From positions 1 through 18,139 of the forward strand of contig CAYJMO010000043.1 in NCBI GenBank assembly GCA_964371365.1: 18,139 nucleotides of DNA, read 5' to 3'. This document shows positions 8,600 through 15,444 of the stretch, piece after piece. This stretch comes from CAYJBH01 sp964371365. GTDB taxonomy: Bacteria; Bacillota; Clostridia; Oscillospirales; Ruminococcaceae. The stretch's first letter is position 1, and the number at the start of each line of letters is the position of its first letter. A model generated the notes under the pieces. It had not been told where the DNA came from. It saw only the letters and a program-made list of their open reading frames with translations, and ran no database searches. A program made the translations under genes and the position numbers.

Positions 8600-9394
8600 A
8601 TGATATTCGATTTTCATACCCATATTTTCCCCGACGCGCTTGCCGAGCGTGCGGTGTCGGGACTTGCTCAAAAGTTCCCGGAAAACGTTAAACCCGAAAC
8701 GGACGGCACGTTAAACGGATTGATACAGAGCATGGACAGGTGCGGTGTCGACCGTTCGTTGGTTGTTCCGATTGCGACAAAACCGACTCAGACCGAGCGG
8801 CTCAACCGTTGGGCGGCGGACATACACCACGATCGAGTAGTTGCCTTCGGTAGCATCAATCCGCATACCGACGACTACAAAAGGGATATCGACCTTGTGG
8901 TATCGCTCGGGCTAAAGGGCATAAAGCTACATCCGGAGTATCAGGATTTCATCGTCGATGCACCGGATATGCTCAAGATATATGACTATGCTTTTGAAAA
9001 GGACCTTATAATTATACAACATGCAGGGGAGGACATCGCCTACACCGCGCCATTTCGCGGCACACCGGCAATGTTCGCCGAGGTTATGCGTGTGCTTGGC
9101 GGCGGCGTAATGGTGGCGGCTCATCTGGGTGGTCTTTTGATGTGGGATGAGGTGCAACAGTTACTATGTGGCACCGATATATATTTTGACTGTTCCCAAA
9201 GTCTCGGTAAAATGCCGAAAGAGCAGTTTGTGGACATCGTAAATGCCCACGGTGCGGATAAAATACTCTTTGCCAGCGACAGCCCGTGGGGGAGTCCTTT
9301 GTTTATGAAAGAGGCGGTTTTAAACAGTGGACTTTCAACCGAGCAACAGGAGTTGATCTTTTATAAAAATGCGACGAGGTTGCTAAGATTATAG
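8600..9394 (+). CDS. amidohydrolase-2 family metal-dependent hydrolase
   Basis: A 264-residue TIM-barrel hydrolase of the amidohydrolase superfamily (PF04909-like). Candidate metal ligands and catalytic residues are all present: H6-x-H8 in FDFHTHIFP, H111 in KLHPEYQDF, H141 in IIQHAGED, H175 in AAHLGGL and D227 in FASDSPWGSP. Members hydrolyse or decarboxylate small cyclic or amide compounds; the substrate cannot be inferred. TatD-like nucleases are related but their motifs fit less well. The ATG follows AGGAG at 8590-8594, 12 bases after the RgpF-like stop, so it is probably the last gene of the operon. Its stop overlaps the stop of the opposing MATE gene by six bases and no terminator is visible there. 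Confidence 0.87.
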   Translation: MIFDFHTHIFPDALAERAVSGLAQKFPENVKPETDGTLNGLIQSMDRCGVDRSLVVPIATKPTQTERLNRWAADIHHDRVVAFGSINPHTDDYKRDIDLVVSLGLKGIKLHPEYQDFIVDAPDMLKIYDYAFEKDLIIIQHAGEDIAYTAPFRGTPAMFAEVMRVLGGGVMVAAHLGGLLMWDEVQQLLCGTDIYFDCSQSLGKMPKEQFVDIVNAHGADKILFASDSPWGSPLFMKEAVLNSGLSTEQQELIFYKNATRLLRL

Positions 9395-10747
9395 TTTTTT
9401 TGCGAGTGCCTTTTTAAACTGAATACTGAACAGAGTTGCGGTGAAACAGGCGGCAAGGATGTCGGCAATCGGTTCTGCACTAAAGACACCGAGCACCTTG
9501 TCGTCAAAAAAGTTCGGCAGTATAAATATCAGTGGTATCAAAAGGAATATCTTTCGCACCGAGGCGGCGAGGGCTGATTCTTTTGCACGACCGAGCGCAA
9601 CAAAGGTCATCTGACAGGACAGCTGAACGCCGAAGATGAACATGCCGGACATATATACCCTTATATAGTTGGCGCTGTACTCTATCAGCTCGGCATCACC
9701 GGTGAAAATCATCGCGAAAATTTGAGGGAATAACATCATAAGTGCCCAGACAGCAACCGCAAAAACACTGCTGAAGAGCAATAAGATTTTGAACACACTG
9801 CGTACACGGTCGGTGTTGCCCGCGCCTAAATTATATCCGGTGATTGGTTGTGCACCCTGTGCGATACCCTGTAACGGTAGTAAAACCAGTTGCATTGCCG
9901 ACGAGCAGATGGTCATGGTGCCAACCGCAATATCACCACCATATCGGAGCAGTGAGGAGTTGAAGCTGATTATGGTGACACTCTCGGTTATCTGCATTAC
10001 AAAGGGGGAAAAGCCGAGAGCCATACATGGCAGAATAACAGACGGGCTGATGCGCATATAACGAAGTTTTATCTTGATGGTTGAGTTTTGACTTAACAGA
10101 AAGAGCACGATAAATGTAGCGGACACACCCTGCGATATGACCGTGGCGAGTGCCGCACCGCTGACACCCATGTTGAATCCAAAGATAAATATAGGGTCAA
10201 GTATGATGTTAAGTATCGCGCCGATAAGTACGGAGGTCATGCTGACCTTGGTGAATCCTTGCGCCGTAATAAAGGGGTTGAGCCCGAGCGCGAGCTGTAC
10301 AAATATCGTGCCGAGCGAGTAGATGCTAAGATAACCGGAGGCAAACCCGATGGTATCATCGCTTGCACCGAATAAAAGCAACAGATTGTCACCAAATATG
10401 ACGAGGATTATTGTAAGTAAAAGTGATATTCCGATAAGTCCCGCAAAACAGTTGCCGAGTATCTTCTCGGCGTTTTTTTTATCCCCCGAGCCGAGGGAGA
10501 TAGAGGCACGAGGTGCGCCGCCAAACCCGAGAAGAGAGGCGAACGCCGACACGGCCATTATGATGGGCAGACAGACACCGACACCGGTGAGTGCAAGTGC
10601 TCCGACATCCTCTATACGCCCGATATACATGCGGTCGACAAGGTTGTAAAGCATGTTTATAAGCTGTGCGGTCACGGTAGGTATCGCCATGCGAAAGAGC
10701 AGGCGACCTACCGGCTCGGTTGCGAGAAAGTTGTTGTCTTTTTGCAA
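9389..10747 (-). CDS. MATE family efflux transporter
   Basis: A 452-residue multi-helix exporter of the MATE family, closest in look to the MepA/NorM-like group. Seen: EPVGRLLFRMAIPTVTAQLINM at the N-terminus is the family opening, then LYNLVDRMYIGRI and a second half-repeat beginning near SPFVMQITES. Such proteins expel drugs or metabolites using Na+ or H+ gradients. The start is a rare TTG (10745-10747): the next in-frame ATG, about 20 codons in, would cut off the conserved opening. The only SD, AAGGG (minus-strand sense of 10757-10761), lies inside the 3' arm of the hairpin shared with the upstream gene's terminator. Weak start codon plus structured SD suggest low or controlled translation. 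The substrate is unknown. Confidence 0.92.
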   Translation of the reverse strand: MQKDNNFLATEPVGRLLFRMAIPTVTAQLINMLYNLVDRMYIGRIEDVGALALTGVGVCLPIIMAVSAFASLLGFGGAPRASISLGSGDKKNAEKILGNCFAGLIGISLLLTIILVIFGDNLLLLFGASDDTIGFASGYLSIYSLGTIFVQLALGLNPFITAQGFTKVSMTSVLIGAILNIILDPIFIFGFNMGVSGAALATVISQGVSATFIVLFLLSQNSTIKIKLRYMRISPSVILPCMALGFSPFVMQITESVTIISFNSSLLRYGGDIAVGTMTICSSAMQLVLLPLQGIAQGAQPITGYNLGAGNTDRVRSVFKILLLFSSVFAVAVWALMMLFPQIFAMIFTGDAELIEYSANYIRVYMSGMFIFGVQLSCQMTFVALGRAKESALAASVRKIFLLIPLIFILPNFFDDKVLGVFSAEPIADILAACFTATLFSIQFKKALAKKL

Positions 10748-10751
10748 AATA

Positions 10752-10800
10752 AAAAACCCTTATAATTAATATGCATAATATATCTATTATAAGGGTTTTT
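10752..10800 (-). terminator. hairpin terminator between the DUF2238-like gene and the MATE gene
   Basis: A perfect 14-bp inverted repeat, 10752-10765 with 10787-10800 (AAAAACCCTTATAA and its complement), separated by 21 bases. On the minus strand the right-hand arm is followed by a run of T, as in an intrinsic terminator, and it sits 19 bases after the stop of the DUF2238-like gene. The repeat also ends in T on the plus strand, so it may work both ways. The stem contains the MATE -10 box in one arm and the MATE SD in the other. Confidence 0.8.
10757..10761 (-). promoter_or_regulatory. MATE Shine-Dalgarno sequestered in hairpin arm
   Basis: Read on the minus strand this is AAGGG, nine bases before the TTG start. 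It pairs with CCCTT in the other hairpin arm whenever a transcript spans both arms. A transcript starting from the promoter inside the element would contain only this arm, leaving the SD free. Confidence 0.6.
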
Positions 10801-10814
10801 GTTCGGAATGTAAA
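10786..10814 (-). promoter_or_regulatory. promoter of the MATE gene overlapping the terminator
   Basis: On the minus strand TTTACA (10809-10814) and TATAAT (10786-10791) stand 17 bases apart. The -10 box overlaps the hairpin arm of the terminator, so transcription should begin near 10779, in the loop, giving a leader of about 30 bases that lacks the first arm. Confidence 0.65.
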
Positions 10815-10819
10815 GAAAT

Positions 10820-11620
10820 TTATTTTGTTGTCGGCACAAAGTTTTGTGCAAGTGCATGTTTGTATCCTTTTGACTTTGAATATAGGTAGCCAAAAAATGA
10901 GAATGATATCGCACCGACAAAGTTGACGAGCATGTCCTTCATGGTGTCATAAAGACCTATGTCAAGGTAGCCGCCTACCCCAAGTGACTCGCCGTTGATA
11001 AGCACCTCGTTTATATCGGTGATGGATACGACGGTGTTGGTCATTGTTTCATCAAGAGTGACGGTGTTTATTGCGTGTATAACGGTATCCTTTTGCATGT
11101 CGGTCATGAAAAAATAGTCCATGCCAAACTCGAAAAACTCCCAAACCACCGCGACCGTCATGGAAAAGCAAAAGGCGGTCAGAGCCATAAAAAAGGGAGA
11201 CAGTTCGAAGGTCAGTCGTTTATTACTGTTGAGAATAACCACCATGGAAAAACCGACCGCAGCTGCCAAAAAGCCATTTGCAGTATGGAGCATTGTGTCC
11301 CAACCCGGCACACGGACGTAAAATGCACTTATCTCACCCAATATCTCCGCCGCAAAGATAAAAACAAATATCGTTATCTCAAGGGCAGGTGGGAGTTCAA
11401 TGTTGGTATTGACCTGAATCCAACTCGGTATGTAGAACAAAAACAACGTCAATAGGCAGAAAAATACGCTTTGATAGTTGCCGAGGAAGAATTGACGTAC
11501 CATAATGACGAGAACGATAATACGCAGTATTGAAAAGACGATGTAAGAACTGCGATGCTTTCGAAGCTCACCGTTAATTAATTTGCCAATTTTTGTATGT
11601 TTTTTTTGCTTGGTTTTCAT
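10820..11620 (-). CDS. integral membrane protein, DUF2238 (YjdF)-like
   Basis: A 266-residue protein with about six membrane helices (near 25-45, 49-68, 80-97, 110-130, 140-165, 230-247). Landmarks WDTMLHTANGF (107-117), VVWEFFEFGMDYFF (158-171) and GLYDTMKDMLVNFVGA (222-237) resemble the DUF2238/YjdF family, whose function is not established; acidic and aromatic residues in helices could bind metal or lipid. A loop of some 60 residues (170-228) before the last helix is rich in T, N and D and is probably outside. AGAGGTG precedes the ATG by five bases. It lies 14 bases after the C_GCAxxG_C_C gene and is followed by a strong terminator, so the two form one operon. Confidence 0.75.
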   Translation of the reverse strand: MKTKQKKHTKIGKLINGELRKHRSSYIVFSILRIIVLVIMVRQFFLGNYQSVFFCLLTLFLFYIPSWIQVNTNIELPPALEITIFVFIFAAEILGEISAFYVRVPGWDTMLHTANGFLAAAVGFSMVVILNSNKRLTFELSPFFMALTAFCFSMTVAVVWEFFEFGMDYFFMTDMQKDTVIHAINTVTLDETMTNTVVSITDINEVLINGESLGVGGYLDIGLYDTMKDMLVNFVGAISFSFFGYLYSKSKGYKHALAQNFVPTTK

Positions 11621-11634
11621 TTCACACCTCTTCT

Positions 11635-12021
11635 TCAGTTTAATTGGGTCAGATTTTCAACGCAGTTCACCGAATATATTATTAACCGGTCACAAAGTTT
11701 TTTTTGTGGTAGATCATCACTCACCTTTTCAAGTAAAGCCGCACAGTTAAGGTTGCCGTTTGTCATTTCAAAGTCGGCAATGAACTGCATCGCCTTTTCT
11801 TTATCTGCATTTAGCAGTCCGAGCGCCATCAGTGCACCGCTGATTGCACCACAAACAGAACCCACTCGCATACCACCTCCAAAGTGTGCAGCGAGCGCGG
11901 CAGCTGTTTCGGCATCAACTGCGGTATCGTCGCAAAATGCCATCAAAACACTCTGAGCACAGTTATAATGTCGTTCGTGACAGTTGCGAAGTTTAGAGGC
12001 GATCTCAATGCGTTTACTCAT
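11635..12021 (-). CDS. C_GCAxxG_C_C family cysteine-rich protein
   Basis: A small soluble protein of 128 residues with seven cysteines. Seen: C14, then NCAQSVLMAFC with C21 and C30 (the GCAxxG block, with N for G), HFGGGMRVGSVCGAISGALMALGL with C57, then C93, C110 and C120. This spacing is the signature of the C_GCAxxG_C_C family (PF09719), suspected redox or metal-binding proteins of anaerobes, sometimes linked to electron transfer; function is not proven. The ATG at 12019-12021 follows AAAGGG on the minus strand. It is first in an operon with the DUF2238-like membrane protein and has a leader of about 115 bases carrying inverted repeats. Confidence 0.88.
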   Translation of the reverse strand: MSKRIEIASKLRNCHERHYNCAQSVLMAFCDDTAVDAETAAALAAHFGGGMRVGSVCGAISGALMALGLLNADKEKAMQFIADFEMTNGNLNCAALLEKVSDDLPQKKLCDRLIIYSVNCVENLTQLN

Positions 12022-12057
12022 TAATATGTCCCTTTATGTGATATTATTCACTCCTTA

Positions 12058-12113
12058 GCTCGCAGAGCGATAAAGTCCTTGTCGATTGCCGCATCATCAA
12101 ACCGCATCGACAA
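12058..12113 (-). repeat. two inverted repeats in the leader of the C_GCAxxG_C_C operon
   Basis: The first is GCTC-GCA-GAGC (12058-12068), part of a 13-base string (12058-12070) identical to 27-39 in the cloverleaf element. The second pairs TTGTCGAT (12079-12086) with ATCGACAA (12106-12113), with two further pairs possible across a bulge and a loop of about 14 bases. Both fall between the minus-strand promoter and the start codon. Neither is followed by a T-run in the minus-strand direction, so they do not look like terminators. Confidence 0.5.
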
Positions 12114-12143
12114 AAAACCTCGCACAATCATTAATTTATATTA

Positions 12144-12172
12144 ATTTTAACCTAAACATTAACGATAGTCAA
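12144..12172 (-). promoter_or_regulatory. promoter of the C_GCAxxG_C_C / DUF2238-like operon
   Basis: On the minus strand TTGACT (12167-12172) and TAAAAT (12144-12149) are 17 bases apart. Transcription would start near 12137, leaving a leader of about 115 bases with two inverted repeats before the ATG at 12021. Confidence 0.6.
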
Positions 12173-12183
12173 GATAATTTTGT

Positions 12184-12212
12184 TTGCAACATCTTAAAAA
12201 TAATGCTATAAT
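12184..12212 (+). promoter_or_regulatory. promoter of the GPH symporter operon
   Basis: TTGCAA (12184-12189) and TATAAT (12207-12212) are 17 bases apart, with TGC before the -10 box (extended -10). Its -35 box lies 11 bases from the -35 box of the divergent promoter, so one regulator bound in this AT-rich gap could affect both directions. Confidence 0.7.
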
Positions 12213-12248
12213 GAAAACAAAGATAATACAGAAGGGGTGGTTATTATT

Positions 12249-13667
12249 ATGGATAATAATAGATTGAGTCTTAAAAACCGATTGGCTTTTGCAACCGCTG
12301 ATCTTTTCGGGGGCGGCTCGTTCAACATTGTCAATTTTCTTTATCCCGGTTTTTTGGCACTCGCGGTGGGATTATCGCCGTTTTGGATAAGCCTTATCAT
12401 GTTTATCGCAAGGGTATGGGATGCGGTGAGTGATCCACTCATGGGACGAATATCCGATGCGACAAATAACAAGAAATTCGGCAAACGTAGGGTGTATCTT
12501 GTCGTCGCCGCACCTCTCGTGGTATTGGCGATGTTCTTGATGTTCTATCCCTTTTCTATGGGGAGTGAGATCGTTCGGGTGCTGTGTGTGCTATTCTCCT
12601 ATATCTTTTTCAGCACCGTTCAGACCATGGTTATGATACCCTACGGCTCCCTTTCCTCTGAACTTGCATTTGACTATAAAGAAAGGGCTTCGGCGAACTC
12701 GTTGCGGCTCGGCTTCAGCATATTTTCTTCCATACTATGTGTAGCGGTCCCCGGCATGATTGTGGGTGCATTCGACGGCAATGAGGGATATATGGTCATG
12801 AGCCTCGTTTTCGGCGTGATATTTGGACTGTCGGTGTTGATAACCGGACTTTTTACCCGTGAGCAGATTGTTACCCCGCCGATAAAGAGATCGTTTCGCT
12901 TTGACGAGTTCACAAGATTTTTGAAGGTGAAACCTTTCCTGCAGTATCTCGGGATGATCTTGACACTCCAGATGACCATGGCGATTATGAGCTCACTTTT
13001 TTTCTTCTATATCGATTTTTATATCAATCGAGACATTACGGCGTCGGGTGGCTCGTCCATGCTCGGGTTGATAGGTGCCGCGAGTATGTTTGCCACTCAG
13101 ATAGTTGCCCTGCCGTTTTACCTATGGCTTATCGGCAAAAAGAATAAGGCGTTTGCCTACCGTTTTGGTGCGTTCATATGGATAGTAGCCGCCATAGTGT
13201 TGTTCAGCTTGCAACCGGGAGTTCCGGACATAGCAATAGTAGTCGCAGCAATCATTATAGGCTTTGGCATCAGCGGCCCGGGACTTGTGCCACATACTAT
13301 GTTTGGTGACGTTGTGGACACTTCACAGGTTGTGACCGGTGAGCGAAGCGAGGGCGCGATGAGTGGTTTTGTCAACTTCCTCAACAAGATTGCACAGGCG
13401 GTCGGGTTGTCGATAGTGATGGCGGCACTCGGAGTTTTCGGCTTTCAGGAGCAGGTTGCAGGGGCGGCTAAGGTGGTGTCACAGCCGGAGTCTGCTCAGA
13501 CCGCAATCCGTGCGATAATGTGTTTTGCGCCACTCGTCTTAATGACAACCGGCGTTGCAATATCTCTGCGATATAAAATTGATATGAAGAAACAAAAGCA
13601 GATCAGAGAAACAATTGAAAAGGGTGACAAGGCGGAACTCGAGACGCTGAAAAAGGAGTTTATATAA
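12249..13667 (+). CDS. GPH/MelB-like cation symporter (MFS)
   Basis: A 472-residue, 12-helix transporter of the glycoside-pentoside-hexuronide:cation symporter family. The signature FIARVWDAVSDPLMGRISD carries D58 and D62 at the places of the two helix-II cation-binding aspartates of MelB, followed by the KFGKRRVY loop and SELAFDYKERASANSLR. The family imports sugars or glycosides with Na+ or H+; animal MFSD2A, a lysophospholipid carrier, belongs to the same fold group. An upstream in-frame GTG at 12237 lies inside the SD (GAAGGGGTGG, 12231-12240), so the ATG at 12249 is the better start. It is followed nine bases later by a YhhN gene. The substrate is unproven. Confidence 0.9.
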   Translation: MDNNRLSLKNRLAFATADLFGGGSFNIVNFLYPGFLALAVGLSPFWISLIMFIARVWDAVSDPLMGRISDATNNKKFGKRRVYLVVAAPLVVLAMFLMFYPFSMGSEIVRVLCVLFSYIFFSTVQTMVMIPYGSLSSELAFDYKERASANSLRLGFSIFSSILCVAVPGMIVGAFDGNEGYMVMSLVFGVIFGLSVLITGLFTREQIVTPPIKRSFRFDEFTRFLKVKPFLQYLGMILTLQMTMAIMSSLFFFYIDFYINRDITASGGSSMLGLIGAASMFATQIVALPFYLWLIGKKNKAFAYRFGAFIWIVAAIVLFSLQPGVPDIAIVVAAIIIGFGISGPGLVPHTMFGDVVDTSQVVTGERSEGAMSGFVNFLNKIAQAVGLSIVMAALGVFGFQEQVAGAAKVVSQPESAQTAIRAIMCFAPLVLMTTGVAISLRYKIDMKKQKQIRETIEKGDKAELETLKKEFI

Positions 13668-13676
13668 GGGGGATTT

Positions 13677-14348
13677 ATGGCGATAATTCTATCGTTATAC
13701 GTCGTTTCGTGGTCGTTGTTAATCGGCTCGGAGTATGGGCGAAGGTTTAAAAAACATCACCTTTTTTTTAAGGGGTTGACCAGCTTTGTTTTTTTGATTA
13801 TGACCGGCTACAGTCTGCTTCATTTTCAAGGGAGTCGAAATTCGGTATATATCGTTTTAATGTGTTTGGGTATGTTGTTTTGCTTTCTCGGTGATGTGTT
13901 TTTAAGCGTCAAAAAGAACGGCGCGGATTCAAAATGGTTTTTGCTCGGCGCCGGTTTCTTTATGGGCGCGCACGGGATGTTCTTTTTTGCGCTATGTGCG
14001 TTGGTGCCGCTGTCCTTGGTAGATGTTTTGATTATACTGCTTATCACCGTCGGCATCTACTCACTGTCGAGTTTGCCCGGCATGAATGTCAAGGGGAAAC
14101 GACCGCTTGTTTTAACGTACGCTCTTTTTTTAGGATTGTTGCTGTCGAAGGCGATATCCCTCTTGACCTTTTTCGGTGCAACTCCATTTACCCTGGCGGT
14201 GTTGATCGGAGCAATCCTGTTTACCGCATCTGATATCATACTGCTTTTTGAGCTGTTTCGATCAAAAAAGGTGTTCATTCTCCCTATGATAAACCTGTTT
14301 TTATATTATTCCGCGACCATGTTGCTCGCGATATCCATTGGACTGTGA
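13677..14348 (+). CDS. YhhN-family membrane protein (lysoplasmalogenase-like)
   Basis: A 223-residue protein with about eight hydrophobic segments. Landmarks of the YhhN/TMEM86 family (PF07947): LGDVFL (71-76), GAGFFMGAHGMFFF with H99, the helix ILFTASDIIL with S185-D186, and NLFLYYSATMLLAIS. Characterised members cleave the vinyl-ether bond of lysoplasmalogens; many Clostridia contain plasmalogens, so that role is reasonable, but activity here is inferred from the family. AAGGGGG precedes the ATG directly after the symporter stop, so the two are co-transcribed. An alternative is an undefined membrane enzyme of the same fold. Confidence 0.82.
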   Translation: MAIILSLYVVSWSLLIGSEYGRRFKKHHLFFKGLTSFVFLIMTGYSLLHFQGSRNSVYIVLMCLGMLFCFLGDVFLSVKKNGADSKWFLLGAGFFMGAHGMFFFALCALVPLSLVDVLIILLITVGIYSLSSLPGMNVKGKRPLVLTYALFLGLLLSKAISLLTFFGATPFTLAVLIGAILFTASDIILLFELFRSKKVFILPMINLFLYYSATMLLAISIGL

Positions 14349-14417
14349 GGTGCGGCAGGGCACAACGTCAGATAGGCTAAGGGCGGCGCGATAAAGAAAA
14401 ATGAGGAAGACGGCACC

Positions 14418-15356
14418 ATGATTATAAGTGCAACAAGACGGACCGACATCCCGTCTTTTTATGGCGAGTGGTTTGTAAACCGCCTGAAAGAGGGGTATGT
14501 ACTGATACAAAACCCATACAACAATAACCGCTACTCCAAAGCATACCTCACACCGAGCGATGTCGATATTATAGTCTTTTGGACTAAAAATCCTATCCCT
14601 TTTTTGAAATATCTACCGGTGATTGATCAGATGGGGTATAGCTACTACTTTGAGTTCACACTCACCCCGTACGGTAAAGAGACGGAGCGCAACCTGCCGG
14701 AAAAGGAGCTGTTGCTTGACACCTTCGAAAAACTTGCAGAAAAACTCGGCAAACATCGAATGGTGTGGCGCTATGACCCGATAATTATCGATGAAAAACA
14801 CACGATAGACTATCATATAGAGCGGTTTTCCTACATGGCGAACCGCCTGAGAAACAGCACCGACCGATGTGTCATCAGCTTTGTGGACAGCTATAAAAAT
14901 GTGATGTCAAGGATGGGAAGAAACCCGGCATACCTTATGACCGAGAATAATATTTTTACCATTGCGGAAAAATTCTCCTTTATCGCCAAAGAGAATGGCA
15001 TTAATATTTATACCTGTGCCGAGAGGATTGGTTTACAGAGGTATGGAATAAAACACGGTGCTTGTATTGATAAGGATATAGTTGAAAGGGTTTTGGGTTG
15101 CAGCATAACCGATATAAGGGACAAAAACCAGCGTCCCGAATGTCTATGCCTCGAGAGCATCGATATCGGGACGTATAACTGTTGCGCCAACGGTTGCAAC
15201 TACTGTTATGCTTTGCAGAGTGAAAAAGCGGCGTTAGCGAATATGGGTAGACACAATCCGCAATCCCCTGTGCTAATCGGAGAGGTGAACAAGGAGGCGA
15301 TTATCACGAAGAGGAAGAGGGACAGTGTTGCGATAACTCAGCTGTCGTTTTTATAG
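14418..15356 (+). CDS. DUF1848 family cysteine-rich protein
   Basis: A 312-residue soluble protein of unknown function. The DUF1848 opening IISATRRTDIPSFYGEWF is followed by VDIIVFWTKNPIPFLKYL, FEFTLTPYGKETE and RMVWRYDPIIID (114-125). Ten cysteines are present; C242-x-C244 and CCANGCNYCYA with C255, C256, C260 and C263 form a likely Fe-S or zinc site at the C-terminus. The layout recalls radical-SAM-like barrels (relatives such as spore photoproduct lyase) but the canonical CxxxCxxC loop is not at the usual place. GAGGAAG lies eight bases before the ATG. It follows the YhhN gene by 69 bases with no terminator seen, so it may share that transcript. Confidence 0.85.
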   Translation: MIISATRRTDIPSFYGEWFVNRLKEGYVLIQNPYNNNRYSKAYLTPSDVDIIVFWTKNPIPFLKYLPVIDQMGYSYYFEFTLTPYGKETERNLPEKELLLDTFEKLAEKLGKHRMVWRYDPIIIDEKHTIDYHIERFSYMANRLRNSTDRCVISFVDSYKNVMSRMGRNPAYLMTENNIFTIAEKFSFIAKENGINIYTCAERIGLQRYGIKHGACIDKDIVERVLGCSITDIRDKNQRPECLCLESIDIGTYNCCANGCNYCYALQSEKAALANMGRHNPQSPVLIGEVNKEAIITKRKRDSVAITQLSFL

Positions 15357-15444
15357 AATCCAAAAGAGATGAACCGTTGAAGAGGGATAGCTGAGTTTAC
15401 GAGGTGTTTGTAGATTTTATTTATGATAATATAGGCGGGGGATT

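Noticed and set aside
11075..11455. Plus-strand open frame opposite the DUF2238-like gene
   Set aside because: It is rich in H, K, R and Q as in antisense of a membrane protein gene, lacks a ribosome binding site and has no recognisable family.
12079..12113. Terminator reading of the TTGTCGAT inverted repeat
   Set aside because: On the plus strand it is followed by A-run rather than T-run, and on the minus strand no T-run follows; it lies in a leader, not after a gene.
12237..12248. GTG start four codons upstream for the GPH symporter
   Set aside because: The GTG overlaps the Shine-Dalgarno sequence itself; the ATG at 12249 has correct spacing.
15398..15440. Promoter for the ABM gene
   Set aside because: TTTACG and TATGAT are present but 20 bases apart, and other pairings give poor boxes, so no promoter was called.
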